From positions 1 through 64,000 of the forward strand of contig CAZBLR010000004.1 of NCBI GenBank assembly GCA_964492895.1: 64,000 nt of DNA, in the 5' to 3' direction. Below the pieces are notes generated by a model, which made no database searches, was not told the origin of the DNA, and worked only from the letters and a program-made list of their open reading frames with translations. The DNA is from DATLWN01 sp964492895 (GTDB lineage Bacteria; Pseudomonadota; Zetaproteobacteria; Mariprofundales; Mariprofundaceae). The stretch's first letter is position 1, and each line of letters starts with the position of its first letter. Positions 28,371 to 36,954 of this stretch are shown piece by piece. Position numbers and translations under genes: made by a program.

Positions 28371-29543
28371 TCACCGATTCCGGTTGCGGCACCACAACGC
28401 CGGATTCACCGGCCTGCCCTTGTCCCGCACCTCGAAATACAGCCGCACCTTGTCGATCCATCCGGTGCTTCCGGCCTCAGCCAGCACATCGCCCTTCTCG
28501 ACCCAGTCGCCCAGATGCTTGTACAGCACGTCATTATGGGCATAGATGCTCATAACGCCATGGCCGTGATCGACGATCAGCATCAGTCCGTAGCCTCCGA
28601 ACCAGTCGGCGTAACGGACGCGCCCGGCCGAAATCGACTTAACCTGACGGCGTTGGCCTTCGGGCGCAAGCAGCACGCCGTGCAGGCGATCGTGCTGCCG
28701 GGCCGGCCGGGAGCCGTAACGGGCCACGATGCGGGCCGGGCGCAGCGGCCAGCTCAACCGTCCCTTCTCGGCCCGGATCGACGGCCCCTCGCTGACGCGG
28801 TCGGCGGCCAGCAGGTCGCCCCCGAACGTCTCCAGCAGCTTTTTCAGGGCCTTGGCCTGCCGCGCCAGCTCGGCATCGCGCTGCCGCTGCAGGCTGGCGT
28901 TCTTCTTCACCGCGGTCACCAGCGCGCGTTTGCCATCGATCTGCTGGCGAATCTCCTGCTCCGCCTGCGCCCGCTGCCGGCGCAGGGTCTCGCGCCGGTC
29001 CCGCTCCTTCTGCAGGTCGGCCATGACCGCATCCAGCTTCGCCTCGCTGCGCTGCAGATCGAGACGATCGGCATGTTGCGAGGCAAGCACCTGCTTCATC
29101 ATGTAGCGGCGGTTCGGTATCTCCCCCATCGGCACGCCGCGCAACACGTCCAGCCATCCGGGATCGCGGCCGGCGCGCTGCCAGGCGCCGATGGCCTCGG
29201 CCACCATGGCCTGGCGCAGGTCGGCGATATGCTGCTGCAGTCCCTGCTGCTGCAGCCCCAGCGCCTTCAGCTTCCGGTCCGTTTCGGCCACCTGCGCCGT
29301 GGCCTGCAGCAGTGCCTGCTGCGCCGCGGCCAGGGCCACGTCCAGGGTGTGCATCTGCTGGCCCAGGGCCCCGAGCCGCGCCTCGAGCTGGCGGCGGACG
29401 TCGGCCAGACGCACCCGTTCCTGCTGGATCTTGGCCAGCTTCGCCCGCGCGTCGGCCGCGCGCTCCGCCGCCACGGCCGGAAGCGCATGCAGGGCCACCG
29501 ACAGCAGCATGCAGGCCAGTAGCGGAATCAGCCGGCGATTCAT
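28371..29543 (-). CDS. envC: Murein hydrolase activator EnvC
   Basis: A 390-residue secreted protein with signal peptide (1-25), a long coiled-coil region (about 30-250, rich in Gln/Leu/Arg) and a C-terminal LytM (M23) domain (about 265-385). The HxH zinc motif of active M23 peptidases reads RLYFEV instead of HLHFEV, and the first HxxxD is also lost, so the domain is not a peptidase. This matches EnvC, which activates the amidases at the division septum. The start overlaps the rlmH stop by ATGA. Confidence 0.93.
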   Translation of the reverse strand: MNRRLIPLLACMLLSVALHALPAVAAERAADARAKLAKIQQERVRLADVRRQLEARLGALGQQMHTLDVALAAAQQALLQATAQVAETDRKLKALGLQQQGLQQHIADLRQAMVAEAIGAWQRAGRDPGWLDVLRGVPMGEIPNRRYMMKQVLASQHADRLDLQRSEAKLDAVMADLQKERDRRETLRRQRAQAEQEIRQQIDGKRALVTAVKKNASLQRQRDAELARQAKALKKLLETFGGDLLAADRVSEGPSIRAEKGRLSWPLRPARIVARYGSRPARQHDRLHGVLLAPEGQRRQVKSISAGRVRYADWFGGYGLMLIVDHGHGVMSIYAHNDVLYKHLGDWVEKGDVLAEAGSTGWIDKVRLYFEVRDKGRPVNPALWCRNRNR

Positions 29544-29983
29544 GGCCGGTGGTAGGGGTGGCCCTGGTTGATGCTCAGGGCCCGGTAGAATTGTTCGATC
29601 GCCAGCGCCCGCGCCAGTTGGTGGGGCAAGGTCAGCGGCGACAGGCTCCAGCAGTGCGATGCCCCGTCCCTGACCGAGGCGTTGACGCCATCGGCGCCGC
29701 CGATGACAAAGGACAGGGTTGCCGAGCCGGCTTGGCGCGCGAAGAAATCCGCCCAGCCGGTACTGCCGAGCTGCGATCCCCGCTCATCAAACAGGATGTA
29801 GGGCTGTCCGTTCAATTGCTGCCGGATATGCCTCTCCTCCTCCTGCTGGCGCTGCGCCGTCTGGCGCGCCCGGCCCTCGGGCAGTTCGACCAGCTGAAAG
29901 CCGTCCAGGCGCTTCGTGAACCGTGCCTCGTATGCGGCCAGCTCCGGCGCGCCGCGCCCGACCACGATCAGACGCAGCCTCAC
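29540..29983 (-). CDS. rlmH: 23S rRNA pseudouridine-1915 N3-methyltransferase RlmH
   Basis: A 147-residue SPOUT-fold methyltransferase that modifies helix 69 of 23S rRNA. Visible blocks are LIVVGRGAPE at the N-terminus, the SAM-binding knot FVIGGADGV and the C-terminal WSLSPLTLPHQLARALAIEQFYRALSI with terminal HPYHRP. The start is GTG at 29983, two bases after the rsfS stop; it is the only start that keeps the first beta strand. Confidence 0.95.
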   Translation of the reverse strand: MRLRLIVVGRGAPELAAYEARFTKRLDGFQLVELPEGRARQTAQRQQEEERHIRQQLNGQPYILFDERGSQLGSTGWADFFARQAGSATLSFVIGGADGVNASVRDGASHCWSLSPLTLPHQLARALAIEQFYRALSINQGHPYHRP

Positions 29984-29985
29984 GG

Positions 29986-30363
29986 TCAGCCGGATGCGCC
30001 TTCCGTCACGTTGCGGCCGGCGGGTACATGCCCCCACAGGTGTTCGAGCTGCATGCTCTCGCGCACCTCCGGCAACATCACGTGCAGCACGACATCGCCG
30101 AGATCGAGCAGCAGCCACTCCATGGCATCCAGTCCCTCGATGTGGGCCGGCAGCCCGAAGCGATGCGCCGCCTGTACCGCCGATTCGGCGATGGCCTTCA
30201 GTTGGCGGTCGGTGCGGCCGGTGGCGATGATGAAGCGATCGGCGAAGGCGCAGTTCCCGCGCACGTCCACCATCACCACATCCAGCGCCTTCTTGTCCTC
30301 CACGGCCTCCACCACGGCCGCCGTCAGCGCCTCCAGGCGATCCTCCTGCTCTTGTCCACTCAT
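29986..30363 (-). CDS. rsfS: Ribosome silencing factor RsfS
   Basis: A 125-residue RsfS/RsfA protein that binds L14 and blocks 30S-50S joining in stationary phase. The conserved core is present: LDVVMVDV, CAFADRFIIATGRTDRQ, GLDAMEWLLLDLGDVVLHVM and the final aromatic/acidic patch LEHLWG. It lies in the usual nadD-rsfS-rlmH order and overlaps nadD by ATGA. Confidence 0.95.
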   Translation of the reverse strand: MSGQEQEDRLEALTAAVVEAVEDKKALDVVMVDVRGNCAFADRFIIATGRTDRQLKAIAESAVQAAHRFGLPAHIEGLDAMEWLLLDLGDVVLHVMLPEVRESMQLEHLWGHVPAGRNVTEGASG

Positions 30364-31001
30364 ACCTGCTCCCGTCGTTCATAATGTCCATACGCCGCGA
30401 CCACCTCGTCGGCGATCGCCTCGGGCAGCCAGTCGGGCGGCACCTGCCCGCCTGCCAGTTCCTCGCGCAACCGCGTGGCCGAGATATCGGGCAGCTCGGC
30501 ATTCACGTGCGTCACGTGTCCCGGCTGCTGCAACCCGGCCGCCGCCGCCGCATCGCATTCATGCCAGCCCATGGTGCCTGGCATGGGCTCCCCGGCGCGG
30601 GCGAACACCGCCACGTTGCAGTAGCGCCGGTGCGCCGGATAACCCTGCCATGACGGCAGGCCCGCAAAGGCATCGGCGCCCATCAGCCACAGCGGCACCA
30701 CCTGCGGGAACGCGTCATGCATCCACTGCAGCGTCTGCAGCGACGACACCGGCCCGCCCTGGCGCACCTCCCAGTCGATCACCGTGACCCGGGGTTCGGC
30801 GGCGAACAGCCGCCGCATCCAGGCCAGGCGTTGCGCCGGCCCGGCATGGCCGGACAGGCGCCGGTGCACCGGCAGGCCGGCCGGCACCACCCAGACCTCG
30901 GAAAGCCCGAGCAGGGCGAACGCCGCCCCGACCAGGGCGACGTGCCCGGCATGCGGGGGGTCAAAGCTGCCGCCGAAGACACCGACCGTATGCCGATTCA
31001 G
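30360..31001 (-). CDS. nadD: Nicotinate-nucleotide adenylyltransferase
   Basis: A 213-residue NadD (the usual length) that adenylates nicotinate mononucleotide in NAD synthesis. The N-terminal nucleotidyltransferase motif GVFGGSFDPPHAGH is intact, as is the C-terminal PDISATRLREEL. The reading frame upstream of the motif holds no ATG, GTG or TTG before the proA stop codon. The only candidate with a ribosome-binding site is CTG at 31001 (GGAG 6 nt upstream), giving M-NRHTVGVFGG. Starting at the first GTG would delete the active-site motif. Overlaps rsfS by ATGA. Confidence 0.9.
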   Translation of the reverse strand: MNRHTVGVFGGSFDPPHAGHVALVGAAFALLGLSEVWVVPAGLPVHRRLSGHAGPAQRLAWMRRLFAAEPRVTVIDWEVRQGGPVSSLQTLQWMHDAFPQVVPLWLMGADAFAGLPSWQGYPAHRRYCNVAVFARAGEPMPGTMGWHECDAAAAAGLQQPGHVTHVNAELPDISATRLREELAGGQVPPDWLPEAIADEVVAAYGHYERREQV

Positions 31002-31004
31002 CCC

Positions 31005-32270
31005 TTACTCCCGGATCTCGCCGTGCCCGAACACGACCCATTTCTCGGTGGTCAGGCCCTCGAGCCCCACCGGCCCGCGCACATGCAGCCGGTCGGTCGA
31101 GATACCAATCTCCGCACCCAGGCCGTACTCGAATCCGTCGGCGAAGCGAGTGCTGGCATTCCACATCACCGAGGCCGCATCGACCTCGCGCAGGAAGCGC
31201 TGGCCGTGATCGTAGTCGGCGGTGACGATGCAGTCCGTATGCCCCGAACCATGCTCGGCGATATGTGCCATCGCCGCATCCAGCGAGTCGACGACGCGCA
31301 CGGCCAGGATCGGCGCCAGGTATTCGGCGACCCAGTCGGCCTCCGTGGCCGGCTTGACCGGCACCGTGCCGGCCAGCGCACAGGTGCGCTCGCAGCCGCG
31401 CAGCTCCACGCCCTTGTCGTGCATGGCCTTCAGGATTCCCGGCAGCATGGCCCCGGCCACGCCGGCATGCACCAGCAGCGTCTCCATGGCATTGCAGACG
31501 CCGTAGCGGTGGGTCTTGGCGTTCATGGCGATGCGCATGGCCATCTCCGCATCGGCCGCCTCGTCGATATACACATGACAGACGCCATCCAGGTGCTTGA
31601 TCACCGGGATGCGCGACTCCTCGGCCACGCGCTCGGTCAACGAGCGGCCGCCGCGCGGGATGATCACGTCGATGTAGGCCTTGGCCTGGAGCATCTGACC
31701 GACCAGGGCCCGGTCCGTGCTGTCCACCAGCTGCACCGCATCCTGCGGCAGGCCGGCGTCGACCAGGGCCCGGCGCAGGCAGGCGGCGATGGCGCGATTG
31801 GAATGGATGGCCTCGGAGCCGCCGCGCAGGATCACGGCATTGCCCGACTTCAGGCACAGCGCCGCGGCATCCGCGGTGACGTTCGGACGCGACTCGTAGA
31901 TCATGCCGATGACGCCGAGCGGCACGCGCATATGCCCGACCTGGATGCCGGAAGGACGGTAGACGAGCTTGTCGATGGCCCCGACGGGATCGGGCAGCCC
32001 CGCCACCTGCTCCAGGCCCTCGGCCATGGCCTCGATGCGGTCGGCATCCAGGCGCAGGCGGTCCTGCATGGCCGCGTCCAGGCCGGCCGCCGCGGCCGCC
32101 TTCATGTCCAGCGCGTTGGCGGCGACGATCTCGCCCGTCTCGCGCCGGAGCACCGTGGATGCCAGCTCCAGGGCCCGGTTCTTGGCCCGGGTCGCCACCG
32201 TGCGCATTTGCTTGGCCGCATCCCTCGCCTGCGCGCCCAGCACCTGCATGCTCATGCTCGCCTCACTCAT
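31005..32270 (-). CDS. proA: Gamma-glutamyl phosphate reductase
   Basis: A 421-residue NADPH-dependent reductase, second step of proline synthesis. It has the aldehyde-dehydrogenase-like fold; the catalytic Cys is in HRYGVCNAMETLLV. Other blocks are GMIYESRPNVT, GNAVILRGGSEA and IPRGGRSLTERV. The stop codon is in frame with nadD, which re-initiates 3 bp later. The start overlaps the proB end by 8 bp, so kinase and reductase are coupled. Confidence 0.97.
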   Translation of the reverse strand: MSEASMSMQVLGAQARDAAKQMRTVATRAKNRALELASTVLRRETGEIVAANALDMKAAAAAGLDAAMQDRLRLDADRIEAMAEGLEQVAGLPDPVGAIDKLVYRPSGIQVGHMRVPLGVIGMIYESRPNVTADAAALCLKSGNAVILRGGSEAIHSNRAIAACLRRALVDAGLPQDAVQLVDSTDRALVGQMLQAKAYIDVIIPRGGRSLTERVAEESRIPVIKHLDGVCHVYIDEAADAEMAMRIAMNAKTHRYGVCNAMETLLVHAGVAGAMLPGILKAMHDKGVELRGCERTCALAGTVPVKPATEADWVAEYLAPILAVRVVDSLDAAMAHIAEHGSGHTDCIVTADYDHGQRFLREVDAASVMWNASTRFADGFEYGLGAEIGISTDRLHVRGPVGLEGLTTEKWVVFGHGEIRE

Positions 32271-33420
32271 CCGATGCTCCTTTTTCCTTCTCCTGCCGGC
32301 ACAACACGAGGTTATCCCGATGGATCACCGAGGAAAAGTCGCGGTAGCCGAGTACGTCCTCGATATCCTGGCTGGCCACGCCGATCAGGCGGCGCATCTC
32401 CTCGCCGTTGTAATTGGCAAGCCCGCGCGCGACACGGCCGGACGGTCCGACCACCTCCACGCACTCCCCCTTGTCGAACACCCCTTCCACGCCGGTCAGG
32501 CCGATCGGCAGCAGGCTGCTGCCCTGGCTGAGCAGGGCGCGTTCGGCCCCGGCATCGATGCGCAGGATGCCGGCCGGGGCCAACAGCTCGGCGATCCAGT
32601 GCTTGCGCCGGGCCTGCCGGTCCGTGCCGCACAGGAACAGCGTGCCCTCGTCCTCTCCGGCCAGCAGCCGCGCCAGGGCGCCGGGCCGGTTGCCGCCGAT
32701 GACCGCCGCGGCCACGCCGCCGCGCGTGGCCATGCGTGCCGCCTTCAGCTTGCTGGCCATGCCGCCGGTACCGAAATGCGAGCCGGCGTCACCGGCCATG
32801 GCCAGGATCTCCGGCGTCAGGGCAGCCACCTCGCCGATGCGCCGGGCCGAGGCCTGCTCAGCCGGGTCGGCCTCGTACAGGCCATCGACATCGGTCAGCA
32901 TGACCATCAGGTCGGCATCGACGACGAGGCTGGTCAATGCCCCGAGCGTGTCGTTGTCGCCGAACTTGATCTCCGCCACCACCACGGTGTCGTTTTCGTT
33001 GACGATGGGCACCACGCCGGCCGAGAACAGGGTCTGGCTGGTGTTGCTGGCGTTCAGGTAGCGCCGCCGGTTGCGCAGGTCGTCCTTGGTCAGCAGCAGC
33101 TGCGCCACCGCCAGGTCGTGGCGGGCGAAGGACTCGCTGTAGGCATGCATCAACAGCGGCTGGCCGATGGCCGCCGCCGCCTGCTTCTCATGCACCGACA
33201 GCGAACGCCCCACCCAGCCCATGTGCACACGCCCCAGCGCCACGGCGCCCGAGGTCACCACGGCCACGTCCAGGCCACGGCGAATCAGCGCCGCCACCTC
33301 GTCGACGAGGCGGGCGACGACGTCCGCTTTCAGGCCGGATTTTTCATCGGCCAGCAGCGAGCTGCCGATCTTGACGACCAGCCGCCCGACCTGCTTGATG
33401 TCCCCGCGCGAGCGGATCAT
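32263..33420 (-). CDS. proB: Glutamate 5-kinase
   Basis: A 385-residue kinase for the first, proline-inhibited step of proline synthesis. The amino-acid kinase domain (about 12-265) has VVKIGSSLL, VTSGAVALG, NENDTV and FGDNDTLGALTS; a C-terminal PUA domain (about 285-375) includes GPSGRVARGLANYNGEE. The start MIRSRGDIKQ overlaps the obgE stop by ATGA. Confidence 0.97.
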   Translation of the reverse strand: MIRSRGDIKQVGRLVVKIGSSLLADEKSGLKADVVARLVDEVAALIRRGLDVAVVTSGAVALGRVHMGWVGRSLSVHEKQAAAAIGQPLLMHAYSESFARHDLAVAQLLLTKDDLRNRRRYLNASNTSQTLFSAGVVPIVNENDTVVVAEIKFGDNDTLGALTSLVVDADLMVMLTDVDGLYEADPAEQASARRIGEVAALTPEILAMAGDAGSHFGTGGMASKLKAARMATRGGVAAAVIGGNRPGALARLLAGEDEGTLFLCGTDRQARRKHWIAELLAPAGILRIDAGAERALLSQGSSLLPIGLTGVEGVFDKGECVEVVGPSGRVARGLANYNGEEMRRLIGVASQDIEDVLGYRDFSSVIHRDNLVLCRQEKEKGASDE

Positions 33421-34463
33421 GCCGCATCCTCCTCGGTATCCATGGACAGCGGCGCGTGGCGCGTCCGCTGCTCGCGCACCAGCGCGTACAAATCGCGCAG
33501 CAGCCGGGGAATGCCGTCGCCGCTGACGGCGGATACGGCATACACGGGCAGGCCCAGCTGCTCCGCCTCGGCCCGGCGCTCGGCCAGCTGATCCTCGCCC
33601 AGCGCATCGATCTTGTTGATCACCAGCAGGCGCGGCTTGTGCCACACCGCGTCGCCGTAGCCCTTGAGCTCGGCCTCCACCTCATGCACCTGCTCGGCCA
33701 GCGCCCGGCCGTCCGGCGGCGCGGCATCGACCAGATGCAGCAACACCTGCGTACGCTCGATGTGGCGCAGGAAGCGGTGTCCCAGCCCCCGCCCCTCGTG
33801 CGCACCCTCGATCAGGCCGGGAATATCGGCGACGACGAAGCCGTCGCCGTCGTCCATGAACACCTGGCCCAGCATCGGCGCCAGCGTCGTGAACGGATAA
33901 TCGGCGATCTTGGGGCGGGCGTTGGAGATGTGCGCCAGCAGCGTCGACTTGCCGGCATTGGGCAGCCCCACCAGGCCGACGTCGGCCATGGACTTGAGCT
34001 CCAGGAAGCGCATGCCGGCCTCGCCCTCCTCGCCCGGCTGGGCGTAGCGGGGCGCGCGGTTGACGCTGGTGGCGAAATGGCTGTTGCCCAGGCCGCCGCG
34101 GCCGCCCCTGGCCATGATCCACTGGCGGCCGTCCGCCGCCAGATCGGACAGCACATGCCCTTGCTCGTCCTTGACGATGGTGCCGACCGGCACCTTGACC
34201 ACGATATCTGCGCCATCGCGGCCGTGCCGGTTGCGTCCGGCGCCGGATTTGCCGTTTTCGGCGATGATGCGCTTGCGCAGGTACAGCTCCTGCAGCGTGT
34301 TGCGGTCGCGGCTCGCCTCGAGGATCACATGCCCGCCGCGGCCGCCGTCGCCGCCGTCCGGGCCGCCCTTGGGCACGAACTTCTCGCGCCGGAACGAGGC
34401 GGAGCCCGCGCCGCCGTGGCCGGCACGCACCTCGATCTTCACTTCGTCAACGAAACGCACCAT
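33417..34463 (-). CDS. obgE: GTPase Obg/CgtA
   Basis: A 348-residue essential GTPase acting in late 50S assembly. The Gly-rich Obg fold (1-158) has GGPDGGDGGRGG; the G domain has the P-loop GLPNAGKST, switch IADYPFTT, DIPG and NKID. The C-terminal tail is short and acidic (SMDTEEDAA). It is separated from rpmA by a terminator, so it likely has its own promoter. A weak candidate (TTGTTT, 17-bp spacer, GATGAT) lies so close upstream that the message would be nearly leaderless. Confidence 0.96.
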   Translation of the reverse strand: MVRFVDEVKIEVRAGHGGAGSASFRREKFVPKGGPDGGDGGRGGHVILEASRDRNTLQELYLRKRIIAENGKSGAGRNRHGRDGADIVVKVPVGTIVKDEQGHVLSDLAADGRQWIMARGGRGGLGNSHFATSVNRAPRYAQPGEEGEAGMRFLELKSMADVGLVGLPNAGKSTLLAHISNARPKIADYPFTTLAPMLGQVFMDDGDGFVVADIPGLIEGAHEGRGLGHRFLRHIERTQVLLHLVDAAPPDGRALAEQVHEVEAELKGYGDAVWHKPRLLVINKIDALGEDQLAERRAEAEQLGLPVYAVSAVSGDGIPRLLRDLYALVREQRTRHAPLSMDTEEDAA

Positions 34464-34510
34464 GGATTCAGATCATCATCGCCGGTCGGCGGAATGTAAA
34501 CAAGCGATAC

Positions 34511-34546
34511 AAAAGCGAAAAGGGCGCGACGAGCACGCCCTTTCGC
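34511..34546 (-). terminator. Rho-independent terminator after rpmA
   Basis: A stem of about 11 bp (GCGAAAGGGCG paired across 34526-34536), followed on the minus strand by CTTTTGT. It ends the rpmE-rplU-rpmA unit before obgE. Confidence 0.85.
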
Positions 34547-34564
34547 AACATGAGGGACCGCAGG

Positions 34565-34813
34565 TCAGCTGACGACGCGCACCAGCGTGCGGCCGGCCCG
34601 GTTGAAGAACTCAACCTTGCCGTCGGTCAGTGCGAACAGCGTGTAGTCGCGGCCCACGCCGACGTTCTCACCGGCACGGATCTTGGTGCCGCGCTGGCGC
34701 ACCAGGATATTGCCGGCCAGAACCTCCTGGCCGCCGTAGCGCTTGACGCCCAGGCGCTTGGCGTTGGAATCGCGTCCGTTCTTGGAGGAACCGCCTGCCT
34801 TCTTGTGTGCCAT
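34565..34813 (-). CDS. rpmA: 50S ribosomal protein L27
   Basis: An 82-residue L27. It starts MAHKKAGGSSKNGRDSNAKR with the flexible N-terminal tail near the peptidyl transferase centre; no extra N-terminal extension needing cleavage is present. The remainder (LGVKRYGGQ, GNILVRQRGT) is typical. It follows rplU by 3 bp. Confidence 0.98.
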   Translation of the reverse strand: MAHKKAGGSSKNGRDSNAKRLGVKRYGGQEVLAGNILVRQRGTKIRAGENVGVGRDYTLFALTDGKVEFFNRAGRTLVRVVS

Positions 34814-34816
34814 GGC

Positions 34817-35167
34817 TTACTCCTTGTCTTCGGCTGCGGCCGCCGCCTTGGCAGCCCGCGGCTTGGAAATCTTCTCGATGCGCACGGCCGTGAACATCTG
34901 GCGATGCCCCTTGGTGCGGCGGAAATTCTTGCGGCGGCGGCGCTTGAAGATCACGACCTTCTTGCCCTTGCCCTGTTCGGTGACCACGCCCGAGACCTTG
35001 AACTTCTCGGCATCCTTGCCGGCCTTGACCTCGCCGCCATCGCCGATCATCAGCACCTGGTCGAAGTTCACCTTGTTGCCGACTTCGGCATCCAGCTTCT
35101 CCACGCGCAGGACATCGCCTTCCTGCACGCGGTACTGCTTGCCGCCGGTCTGAATCACTGCATACAT
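34817..35167 (-). CDS. rplU: 50S ribosomal protein L21
   Basis: A 116-residue L21, about 13 residues longer than the E. coli protein because of an Ala/Lys-rich tail (SKPRAAKAAAAAEDKE). The start MYAVIQTGGKQYRV is the universal L21 N-terminus; the two in-frame Met codons just upstream are not family-like. The KRRRRKNFRRTKGHRQ block contacts 23S rRNA. It lies 20 bp after rpmE. Confidence 0.97.
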   Translation of the reverse strand: MYAVIQTGGKQYRVQEGDVLRVEKLDAEVGNKVNFDQVLMIGDGGEVKAGKDAEKFKVSGVVTEQGKGKKVVIFKRRRRKNFRRTKGHRQMFTAVRIEKISKPRAAKAAAAAEDKE

Positions 35168-35187
35168 GTCCATCAACCTCGATGGGC

Positions 35188-35397
35188 TCAGGCCTTGGCG
35201 CCTTTGCCGTATTTCTTGTAGAAGCGCTCGACGCGGCCTTCGGTGTCCACGATCTTCTGCTTGCCCGTGTAGAACGGATGGCAGGCCGAGCAGATTTCCA
35301 CATGGAAATCGCCGCGCGTGGAATACGTTTCGATGCTATTGCCGCAAGAACAGACGATCTTGGCGGCCTTGTATTCGGGATGGATGCCAGCTTTCAC
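35188..35397 (-). CDS. rpmE: 50S ribosomal protein L31
   Basis: A 69-residue zinc-type L31 starting at GTG (35397) with GGAG 7 nt upstream. The zinc ligands are CSCGN (Cys16, Cys18) and CSACHP (Cys36, Cys39). The rest (FYTGKQKIVDTEGRVERF) is standard. It is the first gene of an rpmE-rplU-rpmA unit behind a near-consensus promoter. Confidence 0.96.
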   Translation of the reverse strand: MKAGIHPEYKAAKIVCSCGNSIETYSTRGDFHVEICSACHPFYTGKQKIVDTEGRVERFYKKYGKGAKA

Positions 35398-35428
35398 GTT
35401 TCTACTCCGTCTTTTCGAAAGGGCGCGA

Positions 35429-35457
35429 TTTATACCGCCAAGTGCATCGGGTTTCAA
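35429..35457 (-). promoter_or_regulatory. Sigma-70 promoter of rpmE-rplU-rpmA
   Basis: Minus strand: -35 TTGAAA (35452-35457), 17-bp spacer, -10 TATAAA (35429-35434), about 30 bp before the rpmE start. The -35 falls inside an inverted repeat (GCATCGGG / CCCGATGC) that separates this unit from the end of nuoN. Confidence 0.85.
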
Positions 35458-35487
35458 GCATCCCGATGCGATCCGGCCGGGGGAAGG

Positions 35488-36951
35488 CTATACCAGGCCG
35501 ACCAGCACGCTCTTGCACAACGCCATCAGCGGTCCGGGGTAGACACCGATGACCACGACGGCGATGGCGGTGACCGCCACCGTGGCCTGCATCAGCCGGC
35601 TCTCGGCGAAATCGAAGGCCACCCGCTCCTCGTCGAAGTAGATGTATTTGACCACCCGGATGTAGTAGTAGGCGCCCACCACCGAGAACAGCACGCCGAT
35701 GATGGCCAGATACAGGTGCCCCGTCTCGACGGCGGCAAGGAACACCGCGTACTTGGCCCAGAATCCGCCGAGGAACGGGATGCCGGCCAGGGAGAACAGC
35801 AGCAGGCTCATGGCCAGGCCGTAGCCCGGCCGGGCCTTGGCCAGGCCCGCGAAGTCGTCGAGCAGTTCGCCCTGGATGCCCTCGCGCCGCATCAGGGTGA
35901 TGACGGCGAAGGCCCCGAGGCTCATGAACAGGTAGATCGACAGGTAGACCAGCACACCCGAATAACCGGCGGCCCCGCCGGCGATCAGACCGAGCATCAC
36001 GAAGCCGACATGTCCGATCGTCGAGTAGGCCAGCATGCGCTTGATGTTGCGCTGCGCGATGGCCGCCACGTTGCCCACGGCCATCGTCAGCACCGCCAGG
36101 GCCGACAGCACGCTGACGTATTCGTGCTGCAATGCCGGCAGGGCGCTGACGAGCACCCGGATCAGCAACACGAATCCGGCCACCTTCGGGGCCACCGACA
36201 TGAAGGCCGTCACCGGCGTCGGCGCACCCTCGTACGCGTCCGGCGTCCACATGTGGAACGGCGCCACCGACAGCTTGAACAGCAGTCCGGCCAGCATGAA
36301 CACCATGCCGAGCATCACCGCCGTGTGCGAGCCGCCGTTGGTGCCGGCGATCGCCTGGCCGACCGCGGCGAAATCGAAGGAACCGGTGACGCCGTACAGG
36401 AAGGAGATGCCGTACAGCAACAGGCCCGAGGCCAGGGATCCCAGTACGAAATACTTCAGCGCCGCCTCGCCCGAGCGCAGCACCTCGCGCTGGTAGCCGA
36501 CGAGCACATAGATACACAGGGCCATCAGCTCCAGGCCCAGGTACAGCATGATGAAGGTGTTGGCCGAGGCCATCAGCATCATGCCCAGCGCCGCGAACAG
36601 CATCAGCACGTAGTATTCGCCGGTATGGGACTCACCGCGCATGTAGTCGATCGACAGGATCGCGGCGATGGCGGTGGCGATCAGGATCAGCACCTTGGCG
36701 AAGGCCGCGAACGGATCGAGCACGAAGAAGCCGTAGAAGGCCACCAGCGGCCTGTCGGCCATCACCTGCACCACCGCGAAGGCCGTGACCACGCAGACCG
36801 CGATGGTCGCATAACCGCTCCACTGCTTGCGGTTCGCGGGCAGGAACAGATCCCAGATCAGGATGAACATCGCCGACACGGCCATGATCATCTCCGGCAC
36901 CAGCGTCACCAGATGCTCGGGGAACGGGAATGGGAAGGTCACATTGGCCAT
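35488..36951 (-). CDS. nuoN: NADH-quinone oxidoreductase subunit N
   Basis: A 487-residue antiporter-like membrane subunit of complex I with about 14 helices. Key ion-path residues lie in LLFKLSVAPFHMWTPDAYEG and the QRNIKRMLAYSTIGHVGF block. Two adjacent ATGs follow the nuoM stop; the second (36951) has better spacing from GAGG and is chosen, 36954 being the alternative. It is the last gene of the nuo operon. Confidence 0.96.
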   Translation of the reverse strand: MANVTFPFPFPEHLVTLVPEMIMAVSAMFILIWDLFLPANRKQWSGYATIAVCVVTAFAVVQVMADRPLVAFYGFFVLDPFAAFAKVLILIATAIAAILSIDYMRGESHTGEYYVLMLFAALGMMLMASANTFIMLYLGLELMALCIYVLVGYQREVLRSGEAALKYFVLGSLASGLLLYGISFLYGVTGSFDFAAVGQAIAGTNGGSHTAVMLGMVFMLAGLLFKLSVAPFHMWTPDAYEGAPTPVTAFMSVAPKVAGFVLLIRVLVSALPALQHEYVSVLSALAVLTMAVGNVAAIAQRNIKRMLAYSTIGHVGFVMLGLIAGGAAGYSGVLVYLSIYLFMSLGAFAVITLMRREGIQGELLDDFAGLAKARPGYGLAMSLLLFSLAGIPFLGGFWAKYAVFLAAVETGHLYLAIIGVLFSVVGAYYYIRVVKYIYFDEERVAFDFAESRLMQATVAVTAIAVVVIGVYPGPLMALCKSVLVGLV

Positions 36952-36954
36952 CAT

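Noticed and set aside
28371..29543. Active M23 zinc peptidase
   Set aside because: The zinc-binding His residues are replaced, so it is annotated as the amidase activator EnvC.
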